From Rubellimicrobium arenae (GTDB taxonomy: Bacteria > Pseudomonadota > Alphaproteobacteria > Rhodobacterales > Rhodobacteraceae), in contig NZ_JAFMST010000008.1 of the NCBI RefSeq assembly GCF_017916275.1, forward strand, positions 194,887-258,886: 64,000 bases of DNA. Direction: 5' to 3'. The notes below the pieces were generated by a model that was given only the letters and a program-made list of their open reading frames with translations, had not been told where the DNA came from and made no database searches. The position numbers and the translations under genes are program-made. Below, piece by piece: positions 27,206 to 36,695 of this stretch. Each line of letters starts with the position of its first letter. The stretch's first letter is position 1.

Positions 27206-28158
27206 GCCAAGGCGCGAAGTTGCCCGTCCACCTGCGCGGCCCAGTCGGCATCGGGGCTCCAACCCGCCAGTTCCGCCGCACGACGAAGACCACCGCCCAG
27301 GGCGGACAGCCGGGGCTCCTCTGGCGGACCCAGCTCTTCGCCCACCCCGGTGAGCAGGGTCCGGCTTCGGAAGGCGCTGCCTGCATGGCTCCACCGGAAG
27401 GGCTCTGACAAGCCTGCCTGCCGTGCGGCTGTCCGAGCCTGCCAGACAAGATCATCGGCGGCTTCGTTGAGGATGATCCGGGCTTCGACGAACCCCTCCT
27501 CGGCCAGGGCATCGACCTCCCTGGCAAGCCCGGCGATGGCCGCGCGCGCCGAACCGGGCTGGGCCATGAGCCAGGTGAGCGGCGCGAAAGCCCCCTGGGC
27601 GTGCTCCCCCAGCCGGGCGCTGAGCGCCTCGGCGAACCCCTCGCCCCGGGGCAGCCGGCCATCGAGGATGCGGGAGGCCACCAGCAGGGCTTCGCGGCCG
27701 ATGGCGAAGGCCGATCCCTCGTCCCCGAACGCGTTGCCCCATCCACCCACCCGAGCCTGCCCCTGCGGACCACGCGCCACGGCCATGGAGCCGGTGCCGG
27801 AAAGGATCAGGACGCCGGAGTCCCCGCCGAAGGCCCCAAGATGCGCCAGGAACACGTCGTTCATGGCCTCGAAGGGCAGGCGGAGGAGGTCGTGCAGCAG
27901 GGCAAGAGCCGCCGCGTCATGGGCCGGCACCTCGCCATGGCCGGGAAGCCCGAGGACAGCGGCGGCCAACCCCCCGGGCACGGCAAGCGCCGAGGTCAGC
28001 ACTTCGCGCAGGACCCCGTCCCAGCCGGGGCCGTCCTGCGGGTTGCAGCCCGCGCCCCGAGGCAGGATCGTGACCTCGCCGTGCTGGTTGGCAAGGGCGG
28101 CCGCCGTCTTGGTGCCCCCGCCGTCCATCGCGGCGACCCATTTCCCGTCGTCTGCCAT
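27202..28158 (-). CDS. BadF/BadG-type sugar kinase (GlcNAc/MurNAc kinase-like)
   Basis: The 318 residues form an ASKHA-fold kinase: phosphate-1 loop AAMDGGGTKTAAALAN, EAMNDVFLAHLGAF with the catalytic Asp, phosphate-2 SGVLILSGTGSMAVARG, and VGGWGNAFGDEGSAFAIGRE. The family includes N-acetylglucosamine kinase and the bacterial MurK, which phosphorylates cell-wall amino sugars. It lies 89 bp downstream of the Slt-type lytic transglycosylase gene on the same strand, which favours a role in reuse of wall sugars (inference). The benzoyl-CoA reductase activator alternative is unlikely, because no iron-sulfur cysteines are seen. Confidence 0.82.
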   Translation of the reverse strand: MADDGKWVAAMDGGGTKTAAALANQHGEVTILPRGAGCNPQDGPGWDGVLREVLTSALAVPGGLAAAVLGLPGHGEVPAHDAAALALLHDLLRLPFEAMNDVFLAHLGAFGGDSGVLILSGTGSMAVARGPQGQARVGGWGNAFGDEGSAFAIGREALLVASRILDGRLPRGEGFAEALSARLGEHAQGAFAPLTWLMAQPGSARAAIAGLAREVDALAEEGFVEARIILNEAADDLVWQARTAARQAGLSEPFRWSHAGSAFRSRTLLTGVGEELGPPEEPRLSALGGGLRRAAELAGWSPDADWAAQVDGQLRALA

Positions 28159-28247
28159 CCCTGCTCCCGGCGCTTGGGCTGGGTCGGTCCGATACCGGCC
28201 CGTGCGCATTCCGAAGCTCGCGCGCGATCTCGGACCCGTGCGCCCCG

Positions 28248-30392
28248 TCAGCCCGCCTTGCCATCCTCCGGCCGGGCCTTGGGACGCTGGCGGGCCGCAG
28301 CGTCCAGTTCGACCGCCGTTTCCTTGGCGATGGCCAGCGGGGCGGACGACGTGGACAGGCGCTCCACCGGCACGAGGCTGGACGCATCCACCATCCGTGG
28401 GCGCGCCTCGGGCCGGATATGCGGCGGCTCGCCCCGCAGGAGGCGCGTGAACTCGACCGGACCGGCCTCGCCCGTCAGGCGGGCCCGGTAGATCGGGATC
28501 GATTCGGACACGCGCATGACGTAGGTCCGTGTCTCGGCAAAGGGGATGCTCTCGATCCAGTCCACCACGTCCACGTCGGCGTCCCGGATATCGCCGCGCT
28601 GCGACATCCATTGCCGAGGCCGGCCGGGGCCTGCGTTGTAACCCGCCGCGATCAGGACGGGAGAGGTGCCGAACATCTCCTCTAGGGTGGCGAGATAACG
28701 GGTCCCGAGCGCCGCATTGTACTTCCAGTCGGTCAGGCGCGCGCGCGAATAGCTCATGCCGAGCTGGCCCGCGACCTCGCGCGCCGTGGCCGGCATGAGT
28801 TGCATGAGGCCCTGCGCGCCCACTGGCGAGGCGACGCCGGCGTTGAACTCGGATTCCCGCCGGGCGATGGACAGGGCGAGGTCGGCCTCGACCGGCCAGT
28901 TGTCGCGGGCCATCGGGTGCAGCGGGAAATAGGCCACGGGCACCACGATGCCCCGTTCGGCCGCGGCCTTGCCGGCCAGCACCGCGAGGTAGGGCTCCTG
29001 CATCTCCTCGAGGAGGTTGCCAAGCTGGCCCACCCCGTTGCGGTCGAGCGTGCGGGCCAGTTGGAGCGTGAAGCGCAGCGCATCGTCCCGGTCGCCGGCC
29101 GACATCAGCAGCAGCATGGCCTGCGCCAGGTCGCCCGACATCGCGGGCGATCCGCGCCAGTCGCCGAAGTCCTCGCGTCCCGTCAGTCGGGGATCGAGCG
29201 ACAGGCCCAGCTTCTCGGCGGCCAGCAGGCCGTAGAACGCGGTCTGGTTCTTGGCGGCGCGGTCGTAGGCCTCCCGGGCTTCGTCGGGGCGGGCCAGCAC
29301 GTCCAGGGCCCGGCCCTGCCAGTAGGCGGAGCGGGAGCTGGAGATCGGCCCCGACACGGCCCGTTCGGAGGCGCGGAAATGCAGGAACGCGGTTTCGGGC
29401 CGGTCGAGGTAGCGCAGGGCCAGGTAGCCCGACAGCCACTCAAGATCGGCGTAGATGTCGCTGTGCTCGCTCAGCCGGTGGCGCGAGGCGATCTCGTAGG
29501 CCTCCTGCGGCTGTCCCTCGCGCATGAGCCAGCGGGCGATCTGCGCCCGCCAGGCGGCCCAGCGGAAGGGCTCGCCCAGGCTGTCGGCCGAGGCGGTCCG
29601 GCTGCGGAGGATGGCAAGGGCCTCCTCGTAGTCGCCCGCCTCGGCCAGATGGTTGTAACGGTCATAGGCCAGGCCAGGGTCGCCCCGCAGGCTGGCGGGA
29701 AGATCGGCCAGAAGGCTGTCGAGGTTGCCGCGCTGCCGGATCAGGGCGACGCGGGCGCGAACGAGCGCCCGACGCTCATCGGGAAGGAGCGCGAGCATCC
29801 GCTCGGCGTCGGAGGTGCGCCAGCGCCAGAGCATCGCGTCGGCCCGGGCCGCATGGAGCGGCGCGAGCCAGTCCGGAAAGGCCTCGAGCAGGATGGCTTG
29901 CCCCACCTCGTTGAGCGGCTGGGTCAGCCAGACCTTCTCGACGATGGCGCGGGCCTCGGCCTCGCGGCCCTTGGAGGTCAGGGCGCGGGCCAGGGCCCGG
30001 GTGCCGCGACCGGTCTCGGGCATGGCGTCGCCGAAATAGGCCAGCACCTCGTCCGGGGACGCGCCGGAGGGAATCGAGGTCTCGCCGTTCACCCGCAGGT
30101 CGTCGATGTCGGGCCAGTCGGGATGCGTCGTGATGAAGGTGGCGTATTCGTGGAACTCGCCCCCCGAGTCGCGCAGGGCCTGCCAGTCCAGGATCGTCTC
30201 GACGAGGGGTCCGCCCGCCTCGGCCGCGGCGAAGGCGCTCTCCCAGTCGCCGGACCGCGCTTCGTGCACCGCGTCGCGCAGGGCCGACACGGCGGTCGTT
30301 TCGGCCAGGGCCGCGCCCGCAGCCAGGGACACGGCCAGGACAGAGGCCGCGAGGCGGCGGACGGCCGTGGCCGAAAGGTCCGAGAATCGCAT
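28248..30392 (-). CDS. slt: Soluble lytic murein transglycosylase (Slt70-like)
   Basis: The 714-residue periplasmic enzyme has a signal peptide (about 1-30, RLAASVLAVSLAAGAALA), a long superhelical alpha domain (about 40-470), and a C-terminal SLT lysozyme-like domain with catalytic Glu near 513 (SIARRESEFN), then GAQGLMQLMPATAREVAGQL and LGTRYLATLEEMFGTSPVLI. It cleaves the MurNAc-GlcNAc bond and forms anhydromuropeptides. The tail after residue 660 is unrelated to E. coli Slt and rich in Arg and Ala. The BadF-type kinase is the next gene on this strand. Confidence 0.92.
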   Translation of the reverse strand: MRFSDLSATAVRRLAASVLAVSLAAGAALAETTAVSALRDAVHEARSGDWESAFAAAEAGGPLVETILDWQALRDSGGEFHEYATFITTHPDWPDIDDLRVNGETSIPSGASPDEVLAYFGDAMPETGRGTRALARALTSKGREAEARAIVEKVWLTQPLNEVGQAILLEAFPDWLAPLHAARADAMLWRWRTSDAERMLALLPDERRALVRARVALIRQRGNLDSLLADLPASLRGDPGLAYDRYNHLAEAGDYEEALAILRSRTASADSLGEPFRWAAWRAQIARWLMREGQPQEAYEIASRHRLSEHSDIYADLEWLSGYLALRYLDRPETAFLHFRASERAVSGPISSSRSAYWQGRALDVLARPDEAREAYDRAAKNQTAFYGLLAAEKLGLSLDPRLTGREDFGDWRGSPAMSGDLAQAMLLLMSAGDRDDALRFTLQLARTLDRNGVGQLGNLLEEMQEPYLAVLAGKAAAERGIVVPVAYFPLHPMARDNWPVEADLALSIARRESEFNAGVASPVGAQGLMQLMPATAREVAGQLGMSYSRARLTDWKYNAALGTRYLATLEEMFGTSPVLIAAGYNAGPGRPRQWMSQRGDIRDADVDVVDWIESIPFAETRTYVMRVSESIPIYRARLTGEAGPVEFTRLLRGEPPHIRPEARPRMVDASSLVPVERLSTSSAPLAIAKETAVELDAAARQRPKARPEDGKAG

Positions 30393-30572
30393 GAAGGCGC
30401 CAGATCCGGATGGAGGATTCAGGGAAAGTCCATCGCAGGGTCGCAGGCAGTTTGGCAACGGACAAGTCACTAACTTGGCAGTCGGCGGAAAAGCGTCTAG
30501 GGGTTCCCGCGCCGTGATGCCGGGGCAGCCCGCCCCACCTTGTCCGGTGAATCAACGGAAAGGACCGCCGAA

Positions 30573-31445
30573 ATGTTCCAGGGCTCGCTTCCCGCCCTTG
30601 TCACACCGTTCCGCGACGGAAAGCTGGACCTGGATGCGCTGAAACGGCTGGTGGAATGGCAGATCGCGGAAGGATCGCACGGGCTCGTGCCCGTGGGCAC
30701 CACCGGTGAGAGCCCCACCCTGAGCCATGAGGAACATGACTTCGTGGTCGAGACGGTGGTCCGGCTGGCGGCAGGCCGCGTCCCGGTGATCGCGGGCGCG
30801 GGCTCGAACAACACGATCGAGACGGTGCGCCTGGTCGAGGCCGCCAAGAGGGCGGGCGCGAACGCGGCGCTGGTCGTCACGCCCTATTACAACAAGCCCA
30901 CGCAGGCCGGCATGATCGCCCATTTCTCGGCCGCCGCCGAAGTGGGCCTGCCCATCGTGATCTACAACATCCCCGGCCGATCGGTCGTGGACATGACGCC
31001 CGCGACGATGGGCGAACTGGCCAGGCACCCGATGATCGTCGGCGTCAAGGATGCGACCGGCGACCTGAGCCGCGTGCCCAAGACGCGCATCACCTGCGGC
31101 ACGGAGTTCTGCCAGCTGTCCGGCGAGGATGCGACCGCCCTGGGCTTCAACGCCCACGGCGGGCGTGGCTGCATCAGCGTCACGGCCAACGTCGCCCCGC
31201 GCCTCTGCGCCGAGTTCCAGGAAGCGACCCTGCGCGGCGACTACGGGACGGCCCTGGAGTACCAGGACCGGCTCATGCCGCTGCACGAGGCCATCTTCAT
31301 GGAGCCGGGCGTCGCCGGGGCGAAATACGCGCTATCCGTCCTGGGGCTCTGCTCCGAGGAGGTCCGCTCGCCGCTGCTGCCGCCGACCGACCGGGTCAAG
31401 GACGCGATCCGGGCGGCCATGCGCCACGCGGGCCTGATCAACTAG
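30573..31445 (+). CDS. dapA: 4-hydroxy-tetrahydrodipicolinate synthase
   Basis: DapA condenses pyruvate and aspartate semialdehyde in the lysine/diaminopimelate pathway. The 290 residues show [16 protein letters not shown] at the start, the [14 protein letters not shown] pyruvate-binding loop, the catalytic Tyr region [20 protein letters not shown], and the Schiff-base Lys in [15 protein letters not shown] lies before ATG 30573. It is divergent from slt across 180 bp, and the stop overlaps that of the convergent pseudouridine synthase in CTAG. Confidence 0.97.
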   Translation: MFQGSLPALVTPFRDGKLDLDALKRLVEWQIAEGSHGLVPVGTTGESPTLSHEEHDFVVETVVRLAAGRVPVIAGAGSNNTIETVRLVEAAKRAGANAALVVTPYYNKPTQAGMIAHFSAAAEVGLPIVIYNIPGRSVVDMTPATMGELARHPMIVGVKDATGDLSRVPKTRITCGTEFCQLSGEDATALGFNAHGGRGCISVTANVAPRLCAEFQEATLRGDYGTALEYQDRLMPLHEAIFMEPGVAGAKYALSVLGLCSEEVRSPLLPPTDRVKDAIRAAMRHAGLIN

Positions 31446-32098
31446 AACGGCGCGGGCGAGGTGATGCGCAGGCTCCGTCCCCCGTCGGGGTGGCGGACCT
31501 GGAGGCTTTCGGCGTGGAGCATCAACCGCTCGTAGTTCTCGCGTGCGGGGCCTTCGGCGTAGAAGGGATCGCCCAGGATCGGGTGGCCCAGCGCGGCCAT
31601 GTGGACGCGCAGCTGGTGGGATCGCCCGGTCTCCGGGCTCAGCCGCACCCGGGTTTCGCCGTCGCCGCGCTTGAGAACCTTCCAATGGGTGACGGCGGGG
31701 CGACCGTCGGGGTGGATCATCTGCTTGGGCCGGTTGGGCCAGTCGACCATGATGGGACGGTCCACGGTCCCGGCCTTGTCGGTCATCTCGCCCCAAAGAC
31801 GGGCGACATAGGCCTTCTTGGTGGTCCGCTCCTCGAACTGCCAGCCCAGGTGACGCTGTGCGAGAGGGGTCAGCGCGAAGACCATCACGCCCGACGTGTC
31901 GCGGTCAAGCCGATGAACAAGGAGCACGGTCGGGAACACCCTTCGCACCCTCTCGATCAGGCAGTCGGCCAGGTGCTCCCCTTTGCCGGGGACGGAAAGC
32001 AGGCCTGCAGGCTTGTCCACGAAGACCAGCTCGTGGTCGTCGTGAAGGATCTTGAGCGGGTCCTGGGGCGGGTTATAGGCGGCATCCATATGGCGCAT
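31442..32098 (-). CDS. rluA: RluA-family pseudouridine synthase
   Basis: The 218 residues have the short RluA form without an S4 domain: [16 protein letters not shown], the catalytic Asp in [30 protein letters not shown], and [20 protein letters not shown]. RluA makes pseudouridine 746 in 23S rRNA and 32 in several tRNAs. Neither ATG 32098 nor ATG 32089 has a clear ribosome site, so the start is uncertain by three codons. Specificity (RluA versus another short member) is inferred from length and the HRLD context. Confidence 0.85.
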   Translation of the reverse strand: MRHMDAAYNPPQDPLKILHDDHELVFVDKPAGLLSVPGKGEHLADCLIERVRRVFPTVLLVHRLDRDTSGVMVFALTPLAQRHLGWQFEERTTKKAYVARLWGEMTDKAGTVDRPIMVDWPNRPKQMIHPDGRPAVTHWKVLKRGDGETRVRLSPETGRSHQLRVHMAALGHPILGDPFYAEGPARENYERLMLHAESLQVRHPDGGRSLRITSPAPF

Positions 32099-32165
32099 CT
32101 GGCCGAGAGGGGCCCCGGTGGCAAGGGCGGTCGGGTTTCCCGAGGTCCGCCGTCAGGATGGCAGG

Positions 32166-32891
32166 TCAGTCCGGCCCGGCGCCAGGATAGGCCGAGGCAC
32201 CCTCCGGCAGGTCGTAGTAATCCCCCTTGTCGGCCGTGAAGATGTGCAGGTCGGGCGCGCGGCCGGCGAGCTGGTCGAAAAGCCCGGCCTCGAGCGACAG
32301 GAGCCCGGAAGGGCCGTCGAAGGCGACCTTGGTGCCGCAGATGGGGCAGAAGCTCCGGACGGCGCCCCCGGGGCTCGTGAAGGTCGCGACCCTGCCCGCG
32401 ATCCGGGCGACGCGATGGGGATCGTCGAAGCTGTGGGGCACATGGCCGGAGATCTTGCGGCATTGCGTGCAATGGCAGGCCGTGATCTCGCCCGGGGTCG
32501 GATCGAAGGTGACCGTCACCCCGCCGCAAAGGCACGAATCGTGCAGCGGCCCCGCCGGGGTCGGCGCCGGGTCGGGCACGTGGATGCCGGGGGGATCATG
32601 GAACCCCGTGGGCCCATCCACCGCGCCCAGGGCGAAGGCGATGCCTGGGCTGCCGTCGGCCTGCCAGAACAGGAACGCCCCGCAGACCGGGCAGAATCCC
32701 CGCCGGGCCGATTCGCTCGCGCGGAACCAGCGGACCTCGCCCTCGATCGACAGGTCGGCGGCGGGCAGGTTGGCCGAGGCCCAGAGCCCGCCCGACTGGC
32801 GGCGGCATTGGCCGCAATGGCAGATCGACGCATCGCCGGGCGCGGATCGCGTCTCGAACCGGACGGCGCCGCAATGACAGGCCCCTCTCAC
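32166..32891 (-). CDS. Tandem double-domain GFA family protein
   Basis: The 241 residues hold two complete GFA/CENP-V zinc folds in a row. The first (about 1-105) has CHCGAV, CHCGQCRR and FCPVCGAFL. The second (about 115-215) has CLCGGV, CHCTQCRK and FCPICGTKV. Family members include a protein once named glutathione-dependent formaldehyde-activating enzyme, a function now doubted. Most bacterial members have one domain, so this duplication is notable. The GTG start overlaps the fRMsr stop as GTGA, indicating coupled expression. The substrate is unknown. Confidence 0.88.
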   Translation of the reverse strand: MRGACHCGAVRFETRSAPGDASICHCGQCRRQSGGLWASANLPAADLSIEGEVRWFRASESARRGFCPVCGAFLFWQADGSPGIAFALGAVDGPTGFHDPPGIHVPDPAPTPAGPLHDSCLCGGVTVTFDPTPGEITACHCTQCRKISGHVPHSFDDPHRVARIAGRVATFTSPGGAVRSFCPICGTKVAFDGPSGLLSLEAGLFDQLAGRAPDLHIFTADKGDYYDLPEGASAYPGAGPD

Positions 32892-33346
32892 GCGAGTCGC
32901 CCGAAGGTGTCGGCCAGAATCGACCGGAGCGCCTGGACATCGGCCTCATCGAAGGCATCCGGCTGATCGCTGTCGATGTCGAACACGCCAAGGAGCCGCC
33001 CGGACCCATCCCACACGGGCAGGACGATCTCGCTTCGGGTGGAGGAGGAGCAGGCGATGTGCCCGGGAAAGGCCTCCACGTCGGGAACGAGCTGCACCTC
33101 TCCGGTGCGGGCGGCGGCTCCGCAGACTCCGCGATCGAAGGGAATCACCAGGCAGCCATGGCCGCCCTGGTAGGGCCCGATCTTCAAAAGGCGCGGCGCC
33201 ACGAGGCGGTAGAATCCCGTCCAGTCGAAGCGGTCGTCGGCGTGATGCACCTCGCAGGCCAGCGTGGCCATCAGGGCGACCGCATCGTCCTCGCCTTCGG
33301 TCAGCGCGGCGATGCGTCGCCGCAGGTCGTCATAATCCGCGCGCAT
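32888..33346 (-). CDS. msrC: Free methionine-(R)-sulfoxide reductase (GAF domain)
   Basis: The 152-residue GAF protein reduces free methionine-R-sulfoxide with thioredoxin. Signature parts are FDWTGFYRLV, KIGPYQGGHGCLVIPFDRGV continuing to CGAAA, the catalytic cysteine region PGHIACSSSTRSEIVLPV, and LGVFDIDSDQPDAFDEAD. The cysteines expected for catalysis are visible in GCLVIP, GVCGAA and HIACSS. GGAGGAG precedes the ATG. It is the first gene of a two-gene unit with the double-GFA protein. Confidence 0.92.
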   Translation of the reverse strand: MRADYDDLRRRIAALTEGEDDAVALMATLACEVHHADDRFDWTGFYRLVAPRLLKIGPYQGGHGCLVIPFDRGVCGAAARTGEVQLVPDVEAFPGHIACSSSTRSEIVLPVWDGSGRLLGVFDIDSDQPDAFDEADVQALRSILADTFGRLA

Positions 33347-33437
33347 GGACTCCTCCGTCTTGGGAGCCGCATGACGCCCCGGCGCCGCGGCAAAGACAAG
33401 GGATCAGGAACGGCCGGCGCAGGGCGCCCTACCCTGC

Positions 33438-33764
33438 TCAGTTCATCTGCGCCTGAAGCTCGTAATGTCCGTCCTCGAACGGGCCGAAGAAATCCGGCAG
33501 GTCGGGATGATCCACCGGTTCGCCCGATGTGTCGGGCTCGAGGTTCTGCTCCGAGACATAGGCGAGGTAGGCCCCGTCCTCACGCTCCGCAAGGAGATGG
33601 TAGTAGGGCTGGTCGCGCCGCGGGCGGCTGCCCTCGGGGATGGCGTGATACCAGTCCTCGGTGTTCGAGAAGGTGGCATCGACGTCGAAGACGACGCCCC
33701 GGAACGGATGACTGCGATGACAGAGAACCTGGCCGATGGTGTATTTGGCGAACGTGGCCTGCAT
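33438..33764 (-). CDS. hspQ: Heat shock protein HspQ (YccV-like)
   Basis: The 108 residues match HspQ: KYTIGQVLCHRSHPFRGVVF then DVDATFSNTEDWY, and RDQPYYHLLAEREDGAYLAY then VSEQNL. HspQ binds hemimethylated oriC (including DnaA control) and acts as a specificity enhancer for Lon in enteric bacteria. AAGGGGG sits 5 bp before ATG 33764. It has a 91-bp gap to fRMsr downstream and diverges from the transglycosylase lipoprotein gene across 232 bp in which I see no clear regulatory motif. Confidence 0.92.
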   Translation of the reverse strand: MQATFAKYTIGQVLCHRSHPFRGVVFDVDATFSNTEDWYHAIPEGSRPRRDQPYYHLLAEREDGAYLAYVSEQNLEPDTSGEPVDHPDLPDFFGPFEDGHYELQAQMN

Positions 33765-33996
33765 GGCTTTCCCCCTTGGTCTGGCTCGAATAAGGCCAAC
33801 AGATGGCTCAAAAGTCCACAAATTTGCCTCAATCTCGCCCCTAAACAGTCGGTTTCCAGTAAATGGACAATTGGCGTGGAACCGCGGCCCGGTCGACATC
33901 CGGTCACGACCCCGTTCCCTGATCCGTCGGCTTGCGCTAGAATGGCCCCAACAACAGCGGGGACGACCCCGCGGTCGAGTCGAGGGACGTCGAGCA

Positions 33997-34578
33997 ATGA
34001 GCAAGCAACTGCGCGCCTTGGCGCTTGTCCTACTCGTGGCCGCGTGCGGAGGCGAACGAGAGTATTCCGCACCGCGCGACCTGGACAACGCCTGCCGCAT
34101 CCTGGACCAGCGTCCATCCTACCTGCGCGCCTTCCGGGCGACCGAACGGCGGTGGGGCGTGCCGGTGTCGGTGCAGATGGCCATCATCTACCAGGAATCC
34201 AAGTTCGTGGGGAACGCCCGCACCCCCCACCAATATGCGCTGGGCGTGATCCCGGTCGGCCGTCAGAGCTCGGCTTACGGCTACAGCCAGGCGCTCGACG
34301 GCACCTGGGCCGAATACCAGCGGGCGCGGGGGCGCGGCCGGCGGGACGACATCTTCGATGCGACCGACTTCATGGGCTGGTACATGGCCCAGACCACGGC
34401 CGAGCTGGGCATCCCGCTCAACGATACCACCAACCAGTATCTCGCCTATCACGAGGGGCGCACCGGCTACTCCAACCAGAGCTACCAGGACAAGGCCTGG
34501 CTCATGCGCGTGGCGCAGGACCTGGGGACCCGGGCGGCGATGTACGACGCGCAGCTCCATTCCTGCCGGCGCGCCTGA
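33997..34578 (+). CDS. Small lytic transglycosylase lipoprotein
   Basis: The 193-residue protein has a lipoprotein signal (MSKQLRALALVLLVAACGGE, lipobox VAAC with Cys17) and an SLT-like domain with the probable catalytic Glu in VQMAIIYQESKFVGNART, then SSAYGYSQALDGTWAEYQ, TDFMGWYMAQTTAELG and YLAYHEGRTGY. It would cut peptidoglycan glycan strands from a membrane-anchored position in the periplasm. GAGGGA precedes the ATG. The domain arrangement (no extra modules) resembles EmtA-sized enzymes. Confidence 0.88.
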   Translation: MSKQLRALALVLLVAACGGEREYSAPRDLDNACRILDQRPSYLRAFRATERRWGVPVSVQMAIIYQESKFVGNARTPHQYALGVIPVGRQSSAYGYSQALDGTWAEYQRARGRGRRDDIFDATDFMGWYMAQTTAELGIPLNDTTNQYLAYHEGRTGYSNQSYQDKAWLMRVAQDLGTRAAMYDAQLHSCRRA

Positions 34579-34638
34579 CCCCCGGACCAAAGGCCGGTCC
34601 CCGTTCCCCTTTGGCCCGACGCGCGCCATAACGGCGGC

Positions 34639-36054
34639 ATGACCGCCGCGATGACCAGCCCAGGCCTGCGCAATGGACTAAGCGCCCGCTGGGCGGGGCT
34701 GTCGCTGGCCACGCGCTTTGCCGCGGCGGCCGGCGTGGTCCTGGTCCTGGCGACCCTGGCCATCGGCGCCGTCGTGACGGCCCGCCTCGAAGAGGCGGTG
34801 GTCCGCAACTCGGCCAACGCGACGGCGCTCTACATGGACAGCGTCATCGCGCCGATCAGCCAGCAGCTGGCCGAATCCCCCGACCTGTCCCCCGGCGCCC
34901 GCCGCGCCCTCCATGAGATCTTCGCGAGCACGCCGCTCGGGGAGCGTGTGGTGTCCTTCAAGTTCTGGAGCGGCGACGGCACCGTCATCTGGGCCGAGAA
35001 CGACGCCATCGTCGGCCGGACCTTTGGCCTGACCGACGACCTCCGCCGCGCCTGGGGCGGCGAGGTGGTGGCCTCCTTCGACGACCTGTCCGAGGAGGAA
35101 AGCTCGGCCGAGGCGGCCCTGGGGCTGCCGCTGCTGGAGATCTACTCGCCCATCCGCGAGGTCTGGTCGGGGCGGGTGATCGCGGTGGCCGAGTTCTACG
35201 AGGTCGCGCCCGAGTTGGCGGACGACCTGGCGGCGGCCCGGGCGGGGGCCTGGGGGGCGGTGGCGGCCACCACGCTGCTGCTGGGCTCGATCCTTTACGT
35301 CATCGTCCTGGGCGGCAGCCGCACGATCGAAGCGCAGCGTCGCGCGCTCGATCAAAGGCTCGAGGACCTGAGGGACCTGTCGGTCCGCAACCAGGAGCTT
35401 CGACTCCGGGTGCAGGCCGCCGCCGCGCGTGCGGCCGAACAGGCCGACCGGACCATGCGCGGAATCGGGGCGGACCTGCACGATGGTCCCGCGCAGCACC
35501 TGGCCTATGCCGCCCTGCGGCTGGACGCCCTGCGCGAACGGATGGGCCGGGAGGCCGAGGACGACCTGACCCGGATCTCCGGCGCGGTGAGCGAAGCCAT
35601 GGCCGAGGTGCGCGCCCTGTCGCGGGGGCTCCAGCGGCCGGACATCGCGGACCAGCCGCTGGCTGCGATCGTCGAAGGCGCGGTGGAGGCGCACGAGACG
35701 CGGACCGGTCATGCCGTGGAGGTTCGGGTCACCGGGACGGAGCGGCCCGGCCTGCCCCCTGCGGTGAGGGTCTGCGTCTTTCGGTTCGTGCAGGAGGGAC
35801 TGGGCAATGCGAGCCGCCATGCCGGCGGGACCGGGCTGGAGGTGGAGATGACCGCCTCGCCCACCAGGCTGGACCTGGCCGTGCGCGACCGCGGGCCGGG
35901 GTTGCCCGGCCAGTCCCGAAAAGGTGGGATGGGGCTTGCAGGCCTGCGCGACCGGGTGGAAAGCCTGGGCGGAACCTTCGTGGCCCGCACCCGCCCGGAC
36001 AGCGGCACGGAGATCGCGATGACACTCGAGACCGGAGGACCGGCATGGACCTGA
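34639..36054 (+). CDS. NarX-type sensor histidine kinase
   Basis: The 471 residues contain one span at about 23-48, a periplasmic sensor region (about 50-195, ending EVWSGRVIAVAEFYEVAP), a second span (about 203-225, WGAVAATTLLLGSILYVIVL), a coiled coil, a HisKA_3 dimerisation domain with the phospho-His at 281 (GADLHDGPAQHLAYAALRLD), and an HATPase domain with CVFRFVQEGLGNASRHAGG and GMGLAGLRDRVESLGG. The ligand is unknown. It overlaps the response regulator by 10 bp, so the two form one operon. A start five codons downstream is possible. Confidence 0.92.
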   Translation: MTAAMTSPGLRNGLSARWAGLSLATRFAAAAGVVLVLATLAIGAVVTARLEEAVVRNSANATALYMDSVIAPISQQLAESPDLSPGARRALHEIFASTPLGERVVSFKFWSGDGTVIWAENDAIVGRTFGLTDDLRRAWGGEVVASFDDLSEEESSAEAALGLPLLEIYSPIREVWSGRVIAVAEFYEVAPELADDLAAARAGAWGAVAATTLLLGSILYVIVLGGSRTIEAQRRALDQRLEDLRDLSVRNQELRLRVQAAAARAAEQADRTMRGIGADLHDGPAQHLAYAALRLDALRERMGREAEDDLTRISGAVSEAMAEVRALSRGLQRPDIADQPLAAIVEGAVEAHETRTGHAVEVRVTGTERPGLPPAVRVCVFRFVQEGLGNASRHAGGTGLEVEMTASPTRLDLAVRDRGPGLPGQSRKGGMGLAGLRDRVESLGGTFVARTRPDSGTEIAMTLETGGPAWT

Positions 36055-36695
36055 TCCGCATCGTCGTGGCCGATGACCATCCGCTCTACCGTGAGGGCGT
36101 CACGCGCTCCCTGGCCGAATCGGGGCGCTTCTCGATCGTGGGCGAGGCGGCCTCCGGACCCGAGGCCGAGGCCCTGATCGCGCGCGAGCGGCCGGACGTG
36201 GCGCTGCTGGATATCTCCATGCCCGGCGGCGGGATCGAGACGCTGCGGCGGGTCATGGCGGCTGGACAACCGCCCAAGATCGCCATGCTCACGGTGTCCG
36301 AGGAGGACAGCGACGTGATGCAGGCGCTCAAGGCCGGGGCGCTCGGCTATATCCTCAAGGGCGTCGGCGCGCGCGAGCTGGTGGGGATCGTGGCGGATCT
36401 GGCGGAAGGACGGACCTACGTCGCCCCTTCGCTGGCGATGAAGGTCCTTGCCGCCATGAACGCCCCCCGCGCGCCGAAGGCCGCCACCCCGCTCGACGAC
36501 CTGACCAAGCGCGAGGAGGACATCCTCCGCCGGGTGGCCGAGGGCAAGAGCAACAAGGAGGTCGCGCGGGAGCTCGACCTCCAGGAAAAGACCGTCAAGC
36601 ACTACATGACGGCGATCCTCCAGAAGCTGCACGCCCGCAACCGGACCGAGGCGGCGCTGATCGCGCGCGAAGGCTGGCCCGAGCGCAAGTCCTAG
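36045..36695 (+). CDS. NarL/FixJ-type response regulator
   Basis: The 216 residues form a receiver domain (VVADDHPLYREGV, phospho-Asp 56 in DVALLDISMPGGG, Lys in YILKGVGARELV) and a LuxR-type helix-turn-helix (LTKREEDILRRVAEGKSNKE, then DLQEKTVKHYMTAILQKLHA). It is the cognate partner of the upstream kinase, with GGAGG before its ATG inside the kinase end. The stop overlaps the stop of the convergent Arg/Gly-rich gene within CTAG. Target genes cannot be read from sequence. Confidence 0.94.
   Translation: MDLIRIVVADDHPLYREGVTRSLAESGRFSIVGEAASGPEAEALIARERPDVALLDISMPGGGIETLRRVMAAGQPPKIAMLTVSEEDSDVMQALKAGALGYILKGVGARELVGIVADLAEGRTYVAPSLAMKVLAAMNAPRAPKAATPLDDLTKREEDILRRVAEGKSNKEVARELDLQEKTVKHYMTAILQKLHARNRTEAALIAREGWPERKS

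Noticed and set aside
27202..29439. A single 745-residue protein combining the kinase and part of slt
   Set aside because: The upstream part is out of frame with slt and is its shadow; the kinase has its own start at 28158 with a ribosome site.
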